Assembly: GCA_024762705.1 (NCBI GenBank)
Contig: JANTGW010000061.1
Span: 1 to 6,461, forward strand
Direction of reading: 5' to 3'
Length of the DNA stretch: 6,461 nt
DNA from: Sulfurimonas sp.
Lineage (GTDB): Bacteria; Campylobacterota; Campylobacteria; Campylobacterales; Sulfurimonadaceae
The position numbers and the translations under genes were made by a program. The first letter of the stretch is position 1. Every line of letters begins with the position of its first letter. This document shows, in pieces, positions 1-5,911 of the stretch. Under the pieces are notes generated by a model, which did no database searches, was not told where the DNA came from, and worked only from the letters and a program-made list of their open reading frames with translations.

Positions 1-201
1 ATTTATGACACGTTACATGTAACACAGATAAAAAAAGCTCTGTTTTTAGAAAAAAACTTGCAAGATAGTGTAAAAAAAGCTTATAATATAGCAAGAAGTA
101 TCGTGTTGTTCTCTCCTGCGGCATCGAGTTTTAATGAATACAAGAACTTTGTTGCGCGCGGAGATGAATTTAAAAGTCTAGTAAACGAGTTAAAAGGATA
201 G
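1..201 (+). CDS. murD: UDP-N-acetylmuramoylalanine--D-glutamate ligase (MurD), C-terminal end, partial
   Basis: The last 66 codons of a gene that begins before the window, read in frame 1 to a TAG at 199-201. The C-terminal segment LFSPAAASSF-like (seen as VLFSPAASSFNEYKNFVARG, then DEFKSLVNELKG) matches the end of MurD, where the conserved 'LSPA-aSfD-f-nfe-RG--F' stretch lies in the glutamate-binding C-terminal domain. MurD is a cytoplasmic ATP-dependent ligase that adds D-glutamate to UDP-MurNAc-L-Ala in peptidoglycan precursor synthesis. The reading frame is intact up to its stop. The 3' end carries the Shine-Dalgarno sequence of the next gene, so the two are probably cotranscribed. Seen: the motif and stop. 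Family knowledge: the function. The N-terminal and central domains cannot be examined here. Confidence 0.87.
   Translation: MYDTLHVTQIKKALFLEKNLQDSVKKAYNIARSIVLFSPAASSFNEYKNFVARGDEFKSLVNELKG
192..198 (+). promoter_or_regulatory. Ribosome binding site of the thioredoxin-fold gene
   Basis: AAAAGGA lies 6 nt before the ATG at 205 and overlaps the last codons of murD. It fixes the start codon and suggests translation is coupled to murD. Confidence 0.65.
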
Positions 202-204
202 ATT

Positions 205-534
205 ATGCCGTTTATACATGTAGATGAAGATAATTTTGATGCTGTGTTAGAAAGAGAGTTCGCAAATGAAAAAGTTGTGATCTTGAAATTTGAATCACAC
301 TATAATGATGCATGCCAAGCCATGCAAATCGAGCTTGAAGAGCTTTGTGACAGGCTGGCAAATGTATCAGTCTTGAGTATTGACAGCGGTGTTTGTACGG
401 GATTGTCACAACGCTATTTTATTGAAGAAGTGCCGACAACCTTGATCTTTAAAGAGGCTGAGAAACAGCTTTTTTACAGAACTGGTGTGACATATGCCGA
501 TGCTATGATAGCAGCGATATTAAAAGATTTTTAA
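205..534 (+). CDS. Thioredoxin-fold protein with a degenerate active site
   Basis: A 109-aa protein the size of a single thioredoxin domain. It has the expected beta strand VVILKFES (24-31), a helix after the active-site position, the strand VSVLSID (54-60) and the cis-proline loop VPTTLIF (76-82). Where thioredoxin has WCGPC, this protein has Y33-N34-D35-A36-C37. The first, nucleophilic cysteine is therefore replaced by Asn and only the resolving one remains. Two further cysteines are C48 and C64. Ordinary dithiol-disulfide exchange is unlikely; a redox-inactive, chaperone-like or monothiol role is possible but is inference. There is no signal peptide, so it is probably cytoplasmic. The ATG at 205 follows an AAAAGGA ribosome binding site (192-198) inside the murD end, 3 nt after the murD stop. 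That supports both the start and cotranscription. It converges on rho. Confidence 0.85.
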   Translation: MPFIHVDEDNFDAVLEREFANEKVVILKFESHYNDACQAMQIELEELCDRLANVSVLSIDSGVCTGLSQRYFIEEVPTTLIFKEAEKQLFYRTGVTYADAMIAAILKDF

Positions 535-566
535 CACTAGTTCTTTAAGAACTAGCTGTTAGTGTT
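533..566. terminator. Dyad between convergent thioredoxin-fold gene and rho, possible bidirectional terminator
   Basis: A perfect 9-bp inverted repeat with a single central T (CTAGTTCTT at 537-545, AAGAACTAG at 547-555) fills the gap and covers the rho stop codon (552-554). A second, wider pairing is possible between AACACTA (533-539) and TAGTGTT (560-566), which shares bases with the first. Position between two converging genes fits a shared transcript end. Against a classical intrinsic terminator, the stem is A/T-rich and neither strand shows a clean U-run immediately after it. It may instead act as a 3'-end stabilising structure. Confidence 0.4.
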
Positions 567-1910
567 CATACTCTCCAAGAACTCTTCATTTGTAGGTTTT
601 TTACCCATTGTGTTGTAGATGAACTTGAGTGCTTCGACTTCATTGTCTTGTTTGTGTAGCATTTGACGAAGGATAAATACTTTTTGAAGTACTTCAGGAC
701 CGATGAGCAGTTCATCTTTACGTGTTCCTGATTTAAGGATGTCAATGGCAGGATAGATACGTCTGTCTGCAATCTTTCTATCAAGTACGACTTCCATATT
801 ACCAGTACCTTTGAACTCTTCAAAGATGACTTCATCCATACGGCTTCCAGTATCTACAAGCGCCGTTGCGATGATAGTTAAGCTTCCACCTTGTTCAATG
901 TTTCTAGCAGCTCCAAAGAAACGTTTTGGCTTATGGAGTGCATTTGCATCGACACCACCTGAGAGTACTTTACCACTTGATGGTGTGACGGTATTGTATG
1001 CACGGGCAAGTCTCGTAATGGAATCAAGCAAGATGACGACATCGCGTCCAAGTTCGACTCTACGTTTTGCTTTTTCAATGACCATTTCGGCAACTTTGAC
1101 ATGGTTTTTCGCTGGCATGTCAAAAGTTGAGCTGTACACCTCGCCTTTGACACTTCGCTCCATGTCTGTAACCTCTTCAGGACGTTCATCAACAAGTAAT
1201 ACCATTAAGTCAACTTCAGCATGGTTGGTAGTAATACCGTGCGCTATCTCTTTTAAAAGTTCCGTTTTACCACTTCTAGGCGGTGCAACGATCAAACCAC
1301 GCTGTCCTTTACCGATAGGGCAGAAAAGGTCCATCATACGACCGGTCAAGCCTTTTTCACGGTATTCCAGTTTAAGTTGTTCTGTCGGGTAAAGCGGTGT
1401 AAGGTTTTCAAATAGAGGTCTTTTTTTACTCTCTTCTGGTGGTAGGGAGTTTACTGCTTCTATCTTTATAAGTGCGTAGTAGCGTTCCTGATCTTTTGGA
1501 GGGCGAACCTGACCTGTTACCACATCCCCATTTCTAAGGGCAAAACGTTTGATCTGTGTGTTTGAAACGTAAGCATCATTGATACTTTCGTTAAAACTCT
1601 GATCTATTGAGCGGATAAAACCGTATCCGTCTTGCATGATCTCTAATATACCGCTAAAAAGAATATAGCCGCCTTGAGCAGTTTGTGCTTTTAGGATTTC
1701 AAAGATGACATCTTGACGTTTGAGTTCATTTGGCTGTTCAACGCCTAGTTGTGTTGCGATATCGACGAGTTCTTGAATACTTTTTGTACGTAGTTCTTCA
1801 ACACTTGAACCTTTTACCGGTGTGTGTGTTCTTGATTTTGAGTTGTTGTTTTTATTATTATTTTTATTGTTGTTTTTTCGTGACTGTTGAGAAGATTCGT
1901 TTTCACTCAT
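552..1910 (-). CDS. rho: Transcription termination factor Rho
   Basis: A 452-aa RNA-dependent ATPase, acting as a hexameric ring that translocates along nascent RNA and releases RNA polymerase. Domains seen in order: a low-complexity Asn/Lys/Ser leader (residues about 5-35) with three tandem KNNN units (12-23); a Rho N-terminal helical domain (36-75, with the [16 protein letters not shown] type sequence); the cold-shock-like RNA-binding domain with the RNP-like GYGFIRS (95-101); then the RecA-like ATPase. The ATPase has Walker A APPRSGKT (209-216, K215), the catalytic-Glu segment DERPEEV (241-247), Walker B VVILLDS (291-297, D296), the Q/R-loop region [20 protein letters not shown] (313-332), and the [13 protein letters not shown] region (378-390) near the intersubunit arginine contacts. 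All key motifs are intact, so the protein should be active. It is somewhat longer than the 419-aa E. coli protein, mostly because of the N-terminal leader. It has its own likely promoter and stands alone in its reading direction before the convergent murD block. Confidence 0.97.
   Translation of the reverse strand: MSENESSQQSRKNNNKNNNKNNNSKSRTHTPVKGSSVEELRTKSIQELVDIATQLGVEQPNELKRQDVIFEILKAQTAQGGYILFSGILEIMQDGYGFIRSIDQSFNESINDAYVSNTQIKRFALRNGDVVTGQVRPPKDQERYYALIKIEAVNSLPPEESKKRPLFENLTPLYPTEQLKLEYREKGLTGRMMDLFCPIGKGQRGLIVAPPRSGKTELLKEIAHGITTNHAEVDLMVLLVDERPEEVTDMERSVKGEVYSSTFDMPAKNHVKVAEMVIEKAKRRVELGRDVVILLDSITRLARAYNTVTPSSGKVLSGGVDANALHKPKRFFGAARNIEQGGSLTIIATALVDTGSRMDEVIFEEFKGTGNMEVVLDRKIADRRIYPAIDILKSGTRKDELLIGPEVLQKVFILRQMLHKQDNEVEALKFIYNTMGKKPTNEEFLESMNTNS
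1842..1877 (-). repeat. In-frame KNNN tandem repeat in the rho N-terminus
   Basis: Three 12-bp units encode Lys-Asn-Asn-Asn at Rho residues 12-23. AAC and AAT codons are mixed, so the DNA copies are not identical. The tract lies before the folded N-terminal domain and is likely disordered. Copy number could vary between strains without breaking the frame. Confidence 0.75.
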
Positions 1911-1991
1911 AAGTATGACTGCCTTATTTTGTCTGGGATTTTGAATGTGGGAAAGATTGAAACTACTTGAGTTTTCTTTTTTGATGCCGTA

Positions 1992-2021
1992 ATTTTACAA
2001 TAACTCTGGAGCTATTGTCAA
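1992..2021 (-). promoter_or_regulatory. Probable sigma70-type promoter of rho
   Basis: On the minus strand a perfect -35 box TTGACA (2021-2016) is followed after 18 nt by TAAAAT (1997-1992), a 5/6 match to the -10 consensus. This places transcription start about 75 nt before the rho ATG at 1910 and gives rho a leader in the gap. It lies just after the stop codon of the upstream chemoreceptor-like gene (2025-2027), so rho need not depend on read-through from it. Confidence 0.6.
1997..2018. promoter_or_regulatory. 22-bp imperfect dyad in the rho promoter spacer, candidate operator
   Basis: ACAATAACTC pairs with GAGCTATTGT around a central TG. Nine of ten positions match, the mismatch being A2003/C2012. 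The dyad starts at the last base of the -10 box and ends inside the -35 box, so it fills the spacer. It could be an operator. It could also fold as a hairpin at the end of the upstream mRNA, but no U-run follows on the minus strand, so a terminator is less likely. Function is inference. Confidence 0.4.
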
Positions 2022-2024
2022 GTT

Positions 2025-3155
2025 TTAGACTTTTAGATTAGCTACTGAATCGACAACAGCCGAAATTTCCACCTTTGCTTCGCTTAATGTCTTTTGTGTT
2101 CTTTCGGCCAATTTTCGTACCTCATCAGCTACTACTGCGAAACCGCGACCATGTTCACCAGCACGTGCCGCTTCTATGGCTGCATTGAGAGCAAGTAGGT
2201 TTGTTTGCTCGGCTATGTCTGCTATGGTGTCAAGAACACTGGATATTTCTTGACTTTGTGCTTGCAGCATTGAAAGTTTTTCATCAAATTCAAAATTGTT
2301 TTCTTCATGTGTAGATATGTGTGATTTGTGTTTTGCACAGTCTTCTTCAAGTTGTGTTTTTTCTTTTTGTAGTGCTGTAAGCTCGTTTTGTAAATCAGTC
2401 ATATTTTGATTACATGTCACTTCCAGGTTATGAAATTTTTCTTCTAGTTTGTTCTTTTTCTCTGTAAGATTGTTATATTTGTCTTGTAGGACAGTGTATT
2501 GTTTTTCTGCATCATCGAGTTTGTTTTGATATTTGTGTTTTAGCGACTCTACCTGCTTTTGCAGTTCCTCATTTTCCTGAGTAAGTTCACTGAAAACTTC
2601 AGCCGTGTTTTCATTTAAATATTTTTTATGAAATAGAATATAGCCTATAACAAGACCTAAAGCAAGAGCGACAAGAGCACTTATTATAACAAGAGTGTAA
2701 GATGTCTCTTTTACTGTCTTCGTTTTATTGATTATCTTGTCTTTGTAAATCAACTTGTCTTTGTAGATGATTTTATCTTTGTAAACAACTTTTTGATTTT
2801 TTGATTTTTTACTTTGGTAGATAAGGTTTTTTGCTTCTTCATGCATTTTCAAATAAAGCTTTTTTATTTGCTCGATATTCTGTGCGTCTATTTTTGATTT
2901 GTCAAGTGCACTAATGGCTGTAAGTGTTTTTTGTTCAATGTCATTGAGTGAACTTGCTTTCTCTTCATCAGTAGAGAGAGCTGAAGTTATCCTGTCATGA
3001 GTTGAAAGAACAAGATAGTAAATAGCTACCTTTTGTTCGGGTGTAAGATTTTTGGAAATGGCATCTATTTTAGCATTGAGCTGTTCATAGCTTCTTTCAA
3101 GGTCTGAAGCAAAAAGAGTAAAAAAAATGAGCAGGAGTGATATAAGTATTTTCAT
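2025..3155 (-). CDS. Methyl-accepting chemotaxis-like protein with truncated signalling domain
   Basis: A 376-aa membrane protein. A hydrophobic N-terminus (residues 3-16) acts as signal peptide or first membrane anchor. It is followed by a mostly helical, probably periplasmic region (17-123), four basic hexads (125-148), one clear membrane helix (153-175) and a long coiled coil (about 184-280). Next comes the highly conserved chemoreceptor tip [20 protein letters not shown] (316-335) with [19 protein letters not shown] (336-354). The tip is where chemoreceptors bind CheA and CheW. In ordinary receptors the C-terminal arm runs on for about 100 residues after this point, carrying methylation sites. 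Here the protein stops at residue 376. The remaining gap to rho is too short to hold the missing arm, so a simple frameshift does not explain it. No HAMP domain is evident. No Shine-Dalgarno is visible near the ATG; the only AGGA lies about 25 nt upstream. It follows the 174-aa gene by 26 nt. Confidence 0.85.
   Translation of the reverse strand: MKILISLLLIFFTLFASDLERSYEQLNAKIDAISKNLTPEQKVAIYYLVLSTHDRITSALSTDEEKASSLNDIEQKTLTAISALDKSKIDAQNIEQIKKLYLKMHEEAKNLIYQSKKSKNQKVVYKDKIIYKDKLIYKDKIINKTKTVKETSYTLVIISALVALALGLVIGYILFHKKYLNENTAEVFSELTQENEELQKQVESLKHKYQNKLDDAEKQYTVLQDKYNNLTEKKNKLEEKFHNLEVTCNQNMTDLQNELTALQKEKTQLEEDCAKHKSHISTHEENNFEFDEKLSMLQAQSQEISSVLDTIADIAEQTNLLALNAAIEAARAGEHGRGFAVVADEVRKLAERTQKTLSEAKVEISAVVDSVANLKV
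2712..2783 (-). repeat. Four 18-bp in-frame repeats encoding basic hexads
   Basis: Units [18 protein letters not shown] and the diverged NKTKTV (residues 125-148) stand just before the membrane helix of the chemoreceptor-like protein. The alternating charged and hydrophobic pattern suggests an extended or stalk-like juxtamembrane segment on the periplasmic side. This is a protein-level repeat rather than an iteron or CRISPR. Confidence 0.7.
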
Positions 3156-3181
3156 ATTGATATATTAAGCACAATCTGTTC

Positions 3182-3706
3182 CTAAGCGTAGAGCCCTTTG
3201 TTGAACTCATCAAATTCTTTGAGCGTTTTTTCTAAAAGTTTTTGAGCCTCTTTGAAAATGTCTTGCGGCTCTGGAATTGTTTGAAGCGATTTGTCAAACA
3301 TTTTTACAATGTTGGCTTTTATGTTATTGTTTGCAGTCTCGCTGCGGTGTTCATTTGGCTGAAATATATTGGCAATCTGTTTTGCGATTTTTGTGACAGG
3401 TGATTTGGGTGCATTTTCATCTAGCTCTTTAAGAAACTTATCTATAAAAGGTTGTGCCTTTTTCATAAAAGCTTCAATCTCTTTTTTATCCTGTGCATCA
3501 ATGCCGTTTGAATCTATGGAAAATTGAAAAGATTGCATAGAAGAAAAGCTCATAGATGCAGAGCTAGAACTGCCGTCTGTTTCATAGTTAAGTGAGGCAG
3601 AGCGTTCATTGGAAAAGTCCATCTTTATAACATCTCCGCTTGACGTTTTCATGGCGATATTGAGGTCATGTGATCGGTACGTGTCCATTGCATATGATGT
3701 ATTCAT
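3182..3706 (-). CDS. Conserved-looking protein of unknown function, 174 aa
   Basis: I do not recognise this gene with confidence. The N-terminal half (about 1-63) is polar and predicted beta-rich, with a serine run (46-56). A segment FSIDSNGIDAQDKKEIEAFM (62-81) then leads into an amphipathic helix. This resembles the short 'F-V-G-L---E---I--ll' pattern in some DUF5610-like proteins and loosely an EF-hand loop, but the EF-hand spacing is not met. The rest (82-174) is helical and charged, with no cysteines, signal peptide or membrane helix, so a cytoplasmic or non-classically exported protein is likely. The ATG at 3706 has a GAAAG ribosome binding site a few nt upstream. It is divergent from surE and co-directional with the chemoreceptor-like gene 26 nt downstream, with which it may form an operon. 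A sigma28-like element upstream hints at a motility link, which is only a guess. Confidence 0.75.
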   Translation of the reverse strand: MNTSYAMDTYRSHDLNIAMKTSSGDVIKMDFSNERSASLNYETDGSSSSASMSFSSMQSFQFSIDSNGIDAQDKKEIEAFMKKAQPFIDKFLKELDENAPKSPVTKIAKQIANIFQPNEHRSETANNNIKANIVKMFDKSLQTIPEPQDIFKEAQKLLEKTLKEFDEFNKGLYA

Positions 3707-3734
3707 GTTCTTTCTCTTTTTTATACTTTTAAGC

Positions 3735-3742
3735 TATATCGG
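3735..3742 (-). promoter_or_regulatory. Possible sigma28 (FliA)-like -10 element before the 174-aa gene
   Basis: On the minus strand CCGATATA lies about 30 nt before the ATG at 3706 and matches the CGATAT core of FliA-type -10 elements in Campylobacterota. The matching -35 (TAAA-like) is weak; only a TAAT/TTGA-like sequence lies at about the right distance. A/T-rich surroundings make chance matches likely. Confidence 0.25.
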
Positions 3743-3755
3743 TAATAATTAAAAA

Positions 3756-3785
3756 TTATCAAATGTAAATGATGTTTTGTATAAA
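3756..3785 (+). promoter_or_regulatory. Candidate promoter of the surE operon
   Basis: TATAAA (3780-3785) is preceded directly by TG and a T-rich stretch. A weak -35-like TTATCA (3756-3761, 4/6) lies 18 nt upstream. Transcription would start at about 3792, leaving only one or two nt before the surE ATG at 3794. No Shine-Dalgarno sequence is seen there, which agrees with a leaderless message. Confidence 0.45.
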
Positions 3786-3793
3786 ATATCGAT

Positions 3794-4579
3794 ATGGAAA
3801 ATAAGTATAAGATTTTAGTAACAAATGATGACGGATATGAGGCAAAAGGGCTGCGATGTCTGGTAGAAGCCCTCAGAGAGCTTGAAGACGTAGAAGTAAC
3901 GGTCGTTGCACCCGCAAATGAAAAGTCTGCCTGTGGACACTCTTTGACACTGACAAGACCTCTGCGTTTTATAGGTGTTGAAGAAGATTTCTTTAAACTT
4001 GAAGATGGAACACCGACAGACTGTGTATACCTCTCTTTAAATGCAATTTATCAAGGACATAAACCTGACCTTGTAGTAAGCGGTATAAACAGGGGTTCAA
4101 ATATGGGTGAAGATATCACCTACAGCGGAACGGCAGCTGGAGCGATGGAAGGAGTACTTCACAACATTCCTTCCATTGCAATTTCCCAAGTCATGGATTT
4201 TACAAACCCAAAGGGTGATTTTAGACTTGCACAAAAAACAATAAAAAAAATAGTGACAAAAATAAGAGAAGAGGGTTTTCCTCTACATGAGCGTGAATTT
4301 TTAAACATCAATATACCACCGGATAGGGAGAATGCCGAGATAAAAACGACTTATGCCGGATACAGAGTTTACTCAAACGAAGCAGATGTTCATAGTAATC
4401 CACGTGGAGAACAACATTACTGGCTTGGCTTACATCCGTTGAACTTTAGAGCAAGAGAAGGTGCAGAGGGCGTGAGTGATTATGAAGCGATACGTGACGG
4501 ATTTATATCTATAACGCCCATCATGCTTGACTTGAGTGCGTATAAAAGCATGAGAAGATTAGAGAGCTGGCTGGACTAA
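3794..4579 (+). CDS. surE: 5'/3'-nucleotidase SurE
   Basis: A 261-aa divalent-metal-dependent phosphatase that removes phosphate from nucleoside 5'- and 3'-monophosphates; family members can also cleave short polyphosphate. It is cytoplasmic. Seen motifs: the N-terminal strand ILVTNDDGYEAKGL (7-20) with metal ligands D12 and D13; the segment NEKSACGHSLTLTRPLR (42-58) with S45; and SGINRGSNMGEDITYSG (96-112) with N99, followed by TAAGAMEG. All four expected ligands are present and the length is close to E. coli SurE (253 aa). The ATG at 3794 is the only start that keeps the first strand and adds just five residues before it. The gene is divergent from the 174-aa gene and heads a tightly packed set with tcdA, which starts 1 nt after its stop. 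Confidence 0.96.
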   Translation: MENKYKILVTNDDGYEAKGLRCLVEALRELEDVEVTVVAPANEKSACGHSLTLTRPLRFIGVEEDFFKLEDGTPTDCVYLSLNAIYQGHKPDLVVSGINRGSNMGEDITYSGTAAGAMEGVLHNIPSIAISQVMDFTNPKGDFRLAQKTIKKIVTKIREEGFPLHEREFLNINIPPDRENAEIKTTYAGYRVYSNEADVHSNPRGEQHYWLGLHPLNFRAREGAEGVSDYEAIRDGFISITPIMLDLSAYKSMRRLESWLD

Positions 4580-4580
4580 T

Positions 4581-5225
4581 ATGCATAAGTATGACCGTAT
4601 AAAGCTTGTACTCAAAGATGATTTTGATAAGCTTGAAGATGCAAACATACTTCTTTTGGGTGTCGGAGGAGTAGGTAGTTTTTGTCTTGACTGTCTTTAC
4701 CGAAGTGGTGTAAAGAATATTACCATCGTGGATTTTGACACTTATGATAAATCAAATCAAAACCGTCAAATGTGGTCAGAACTGCACGAAGGCGAGGTTA
4801 AGGTTGAAGCACTTAAAGAACATTACCCTGAACTTCAAATCATCAACAAGCGTATAGACGAAGCATGGGTCAATGAATTTGATTTTGAGCCTTATGATCT
4901 GATACTCGATGCCATAGATGACAGAAATGCAAAAGTAGCTTTGGCACAAAAATGTCATAAAAAACTTATATCCTCCTTTGGAAGTGCTAAAAGGCTTGAC
5001 CCGACAAAAGTACAAGTCGGAGATATTTGGAAAAGTTACGGTGACAAATTTGGTGCCAAAATCAGGTATGAGCTCAAAAAACGAGGTTTTAAGAAAAAAT
5101 ACAAAGTGATTTTTTCAAGTGAAGAAGCAGCCATAAAAGAAAAAGGCAGTTTTATGGGCGTTACTGCGACTTTTGGTTTGACCATGTGTGCCGAGGCGAT
5201 CAAAAAGATAAGAGAAGTAAAATAG
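4581..5225 (+). CDS. tcdA: TcdA-type tRNA threonylcarbamoyladenosine dehydratase (ThiF/MoeB superfamily)
   Basis: A 214-aa E1-like adenylating enzyme. TcdA activates the carboxyl group of t6A37 in tRNA with ATP and cyclises it to ct6A. Seen: the Rossmann nucleotide loop GVGGVG (27-32), acidic strand end VDFD (50-53), SNQNRQ (58-63) with the ATP-contacting Asn and Arg, K74, and DAIDDRNAK (110-118). The segment DPTKVQVGDIWKSYGDKFGA (140-159) followed by a basic patch and VIFSSEEA (176-183) is characteristic of TcdA rather than ThiF or MoeB. The C-terminal SFMGVTATFGLTMCAEAI (190-207) also fits. No zinc CxxC pairs or rhodanese domain are present. The protein is shorter than E. coli TcdA (268 aa), mainly at the ends. 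The ATG follows the surE stop by one nt with only a weak ribosome binding site, so translation is probably coupled to surE. Confidence 0.88.
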   Translation: MHKYDRIKLVLKDDFDKLEDANILLLGVGGVGSFCLDCLYRSGVKNITIVDFDTYDKSNQNRQMWSELHEGEVKVEALKEHYPELQIINKRIDEAWVNEFDFEPYDLILDAIDDRNAKVALAQKCHKKLISSFGSAKRLDPTKVQVGDIWKSYGDKFGAKIRYELKKRGFKKKYKVIFSSEEAAIKEKGSFMGVTATFGLTMCAEAIKKIREVK

Positions 5226-5231
5226 AAAGGA
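5224..5231 (+). promoter_or_regulatory. Ribosome binding site that decides a TTG start
   Basis: AGAAAGGA overlaps the tcdA stop codon and lies 5 nt before TTG at 5237. An ATG in the same frame at 5186 would lie inside tcdA, has no such site and would add a charged segment, so the TTG is preferred. Confidence 0.65.
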
Positions 5232-5236
5232 CGCGT

Positions 5237-5620
5237 TTGTTTGATTTTTTAAGTAGTGATTGGTTTAACATAGGCTTAGAGATCGTTTTTGTCATCTTGA
5301 TCGGGTATGATGTCAAAAAGTATTTCGAGACAAGAAAAAGAGAGTATATTTTAAATATAGTGTTGACAATCGCCTTTGCTATTTGGGCACTATACCCCTA
5401 CTACAACTCTTATGTCGGTTGGGAAGAGGAACAAAAACAAGAGATGCTTTCACACTGTACAGGTGATGAAAACTCAACCAAGTTGTGCAAATGTTTGGAT
5501 GATGCTACATTTAAAGAGTATACTTATGATGAATATATAAAACTTGACAAAAACTCCAGTGAATACAAAGAATTTGTAAAAGAAGCAAAAGAGGGGTGTT
5601 TGGATGATTCATGGTTTTGA
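5237..5620 (+). CDS. Two-helix membrane protein with cysteine-containing C-terminal domain, unknown function
   Basis: I do not recognise a named family. From the TTG at 5237 (good ribosome binding site) the product is 127 aa; an ATG at 5186 would give 144 aa but overlaps tcdA by 40 nt. Two hydrophobic helices are seen (about 11-24 and 37-56), joined by a strongly basic loop KKYFETRKRE (27-36). By the positive-inside rule the loop is cytoplasmic and both ends face the periplasm. The soluble tail (about 60-127) is acidic and carries C74, C84, C86 and C121. Its CKCLDDATFKEYTYDEYIKL segment (84-103) resembles a 'C-C--D----y-y-E' pattern seen in small exported proteins of unknown role. Disulfide bonding in the periplasm is plausible but inferred. 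The gene begins 11 nt after tcdA and overlaps the next gene by 17 nt, so it belongs to the surE-tcdA transcript. Confidence 0.8.
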   Translation: MFDFLSSDWFNIGLEIVFVILIGYDVKKYFETRKREYILNIVLTIAFAIWALYPYYNSYVGWEEEQKQEMLSHCTGDENSTKLCKCLDDATFKEYTYDEYIKLDKNSSEYKEFVKEAKEGCLDDSWF

Positions 5621-5855
5621 TGTTAATTCTCCACTGGTATGTGAAGGTATCATAGGTGACGGCTGTGGCGGCGGACGTTTTTTTCTTGTAGAAGATGACA
5701 TACTTTTAGCTTACGATCCGACAACAAAGTCCAAGATATTTCTTGATGATAACATCTCAAACGCAAAAACACTCACAAAGCAGGCATGCCTTCTGAGGAT
5801 AGAGTGTGAAGATGAAGTCATAAACTTTGATCTTTCGGCATTAAAAAGGCTTTAA
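5604..5855 (+). CDS. Small protein of unknown function, 83 aa
   Basis: Not recognised. The ATG at 5604 has a GAGGGG ribosome binding site (5591-5596) and overlaps the end of the previous gene by 17 nt in another frame, which supports coupled translation and a real gene. The product is small, acidic and predicted mostly beta. It has a Gly/Cys-rich segment CEGIIGDGCGGGRFF (13-27) near the N-terminus, then strands FFLVEDDILLAYD (26-38) and KSKIFLDD (42-49), and later C62 and C68. There is no signal peptide or membrane helix. The C13 and C21 pair with the later cysteines could bind metal or form disulfides, but no known motif is met. It is the last gene of the surE cluster. Confidence 0.75.
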   Translation: MIHGFDVNSPLVCEGIIGDGCGGGRFFLVEDDILLAYDPTTKSKIFLDDNISNAKTLTKQACLLRIECEDEVINFDLSALKRL

Positions 5856-5873
5856 GCACTCCATGTAATCTGA

Positions 5874-5911
5874 AAATTTATTTAATCCATAACTCTTTTG
5901 GTTATAAATTT
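5874..5911. terminator. A/T-rich dyad after the surE cluster, weak terminator candidate
   Basis: AAATTTAT (5874-5881) and ATAAATTT (5904-5911) are perfect 8-bp arms. An inner ATAAC/GTTAT pair (5889-5893 and 5901-5905) overlaps the outer right arm by two bases. There is no G/C-rich stem or clear U-run, and such A/T-only pairing can arise by chance. Confidence 0.2.

Noticed and set aside
65..76. T- and A-rich stretches at the left end as a possible terminator or promoter
   Set aside because: They lie inside the intact murD reading frame and form no stem or promoter spacing.
566..1195. Two open frames on the minus strand (835-566 and 1195-878) in another phase of rho
   Set aside because: Both lie inside the rho coding sequence, which is intact and conserved in the other phase; neither has a plausible ribosome binding site or motif.
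811..1392. A 193-codon open frame on the plus strand inside rho
   Set aside because: It is fully antisense to the conserved ATPase region of rho, with a Ser/Thr-rich composition typical of a shadow frame and no recognisable motif.
1730..1912. A plus-strand frame with hydrophobic Tyr/Phe-rich sequence that might look like a membrane peptide
   Set aside because: The hydrophobic run is the complement of the Asn/Lys-rich leader of rho, so it is a composition artefact.
2712..2783. 18-bp repeats considered as iterons or a CRISPR array
   Set aside because: Repeats are contiguous, in frame, diverged, and lack unique spacers; they encode a protein repeat.
3745..3759. ATAATT/AATTAT inverted repeat in the divergent 174-aa gene/surE intergenic gap
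   Set aside because: Six-base A/T-only arms are weak evidence for an operator in an A/T-rich intergenic region.
3786..3795. Palindrome ATATCGATAT over the surE start codon
   Set aside because: Short and almost all A/T; such a sequence is expected often by chance in this composition, and no second copy is seen nearby.
4776..5015. A minus-strand open frame inside tcdA
   Set aside because: It is antisense to the conserved nucleotide-binding core of tcdA and shows no family features.
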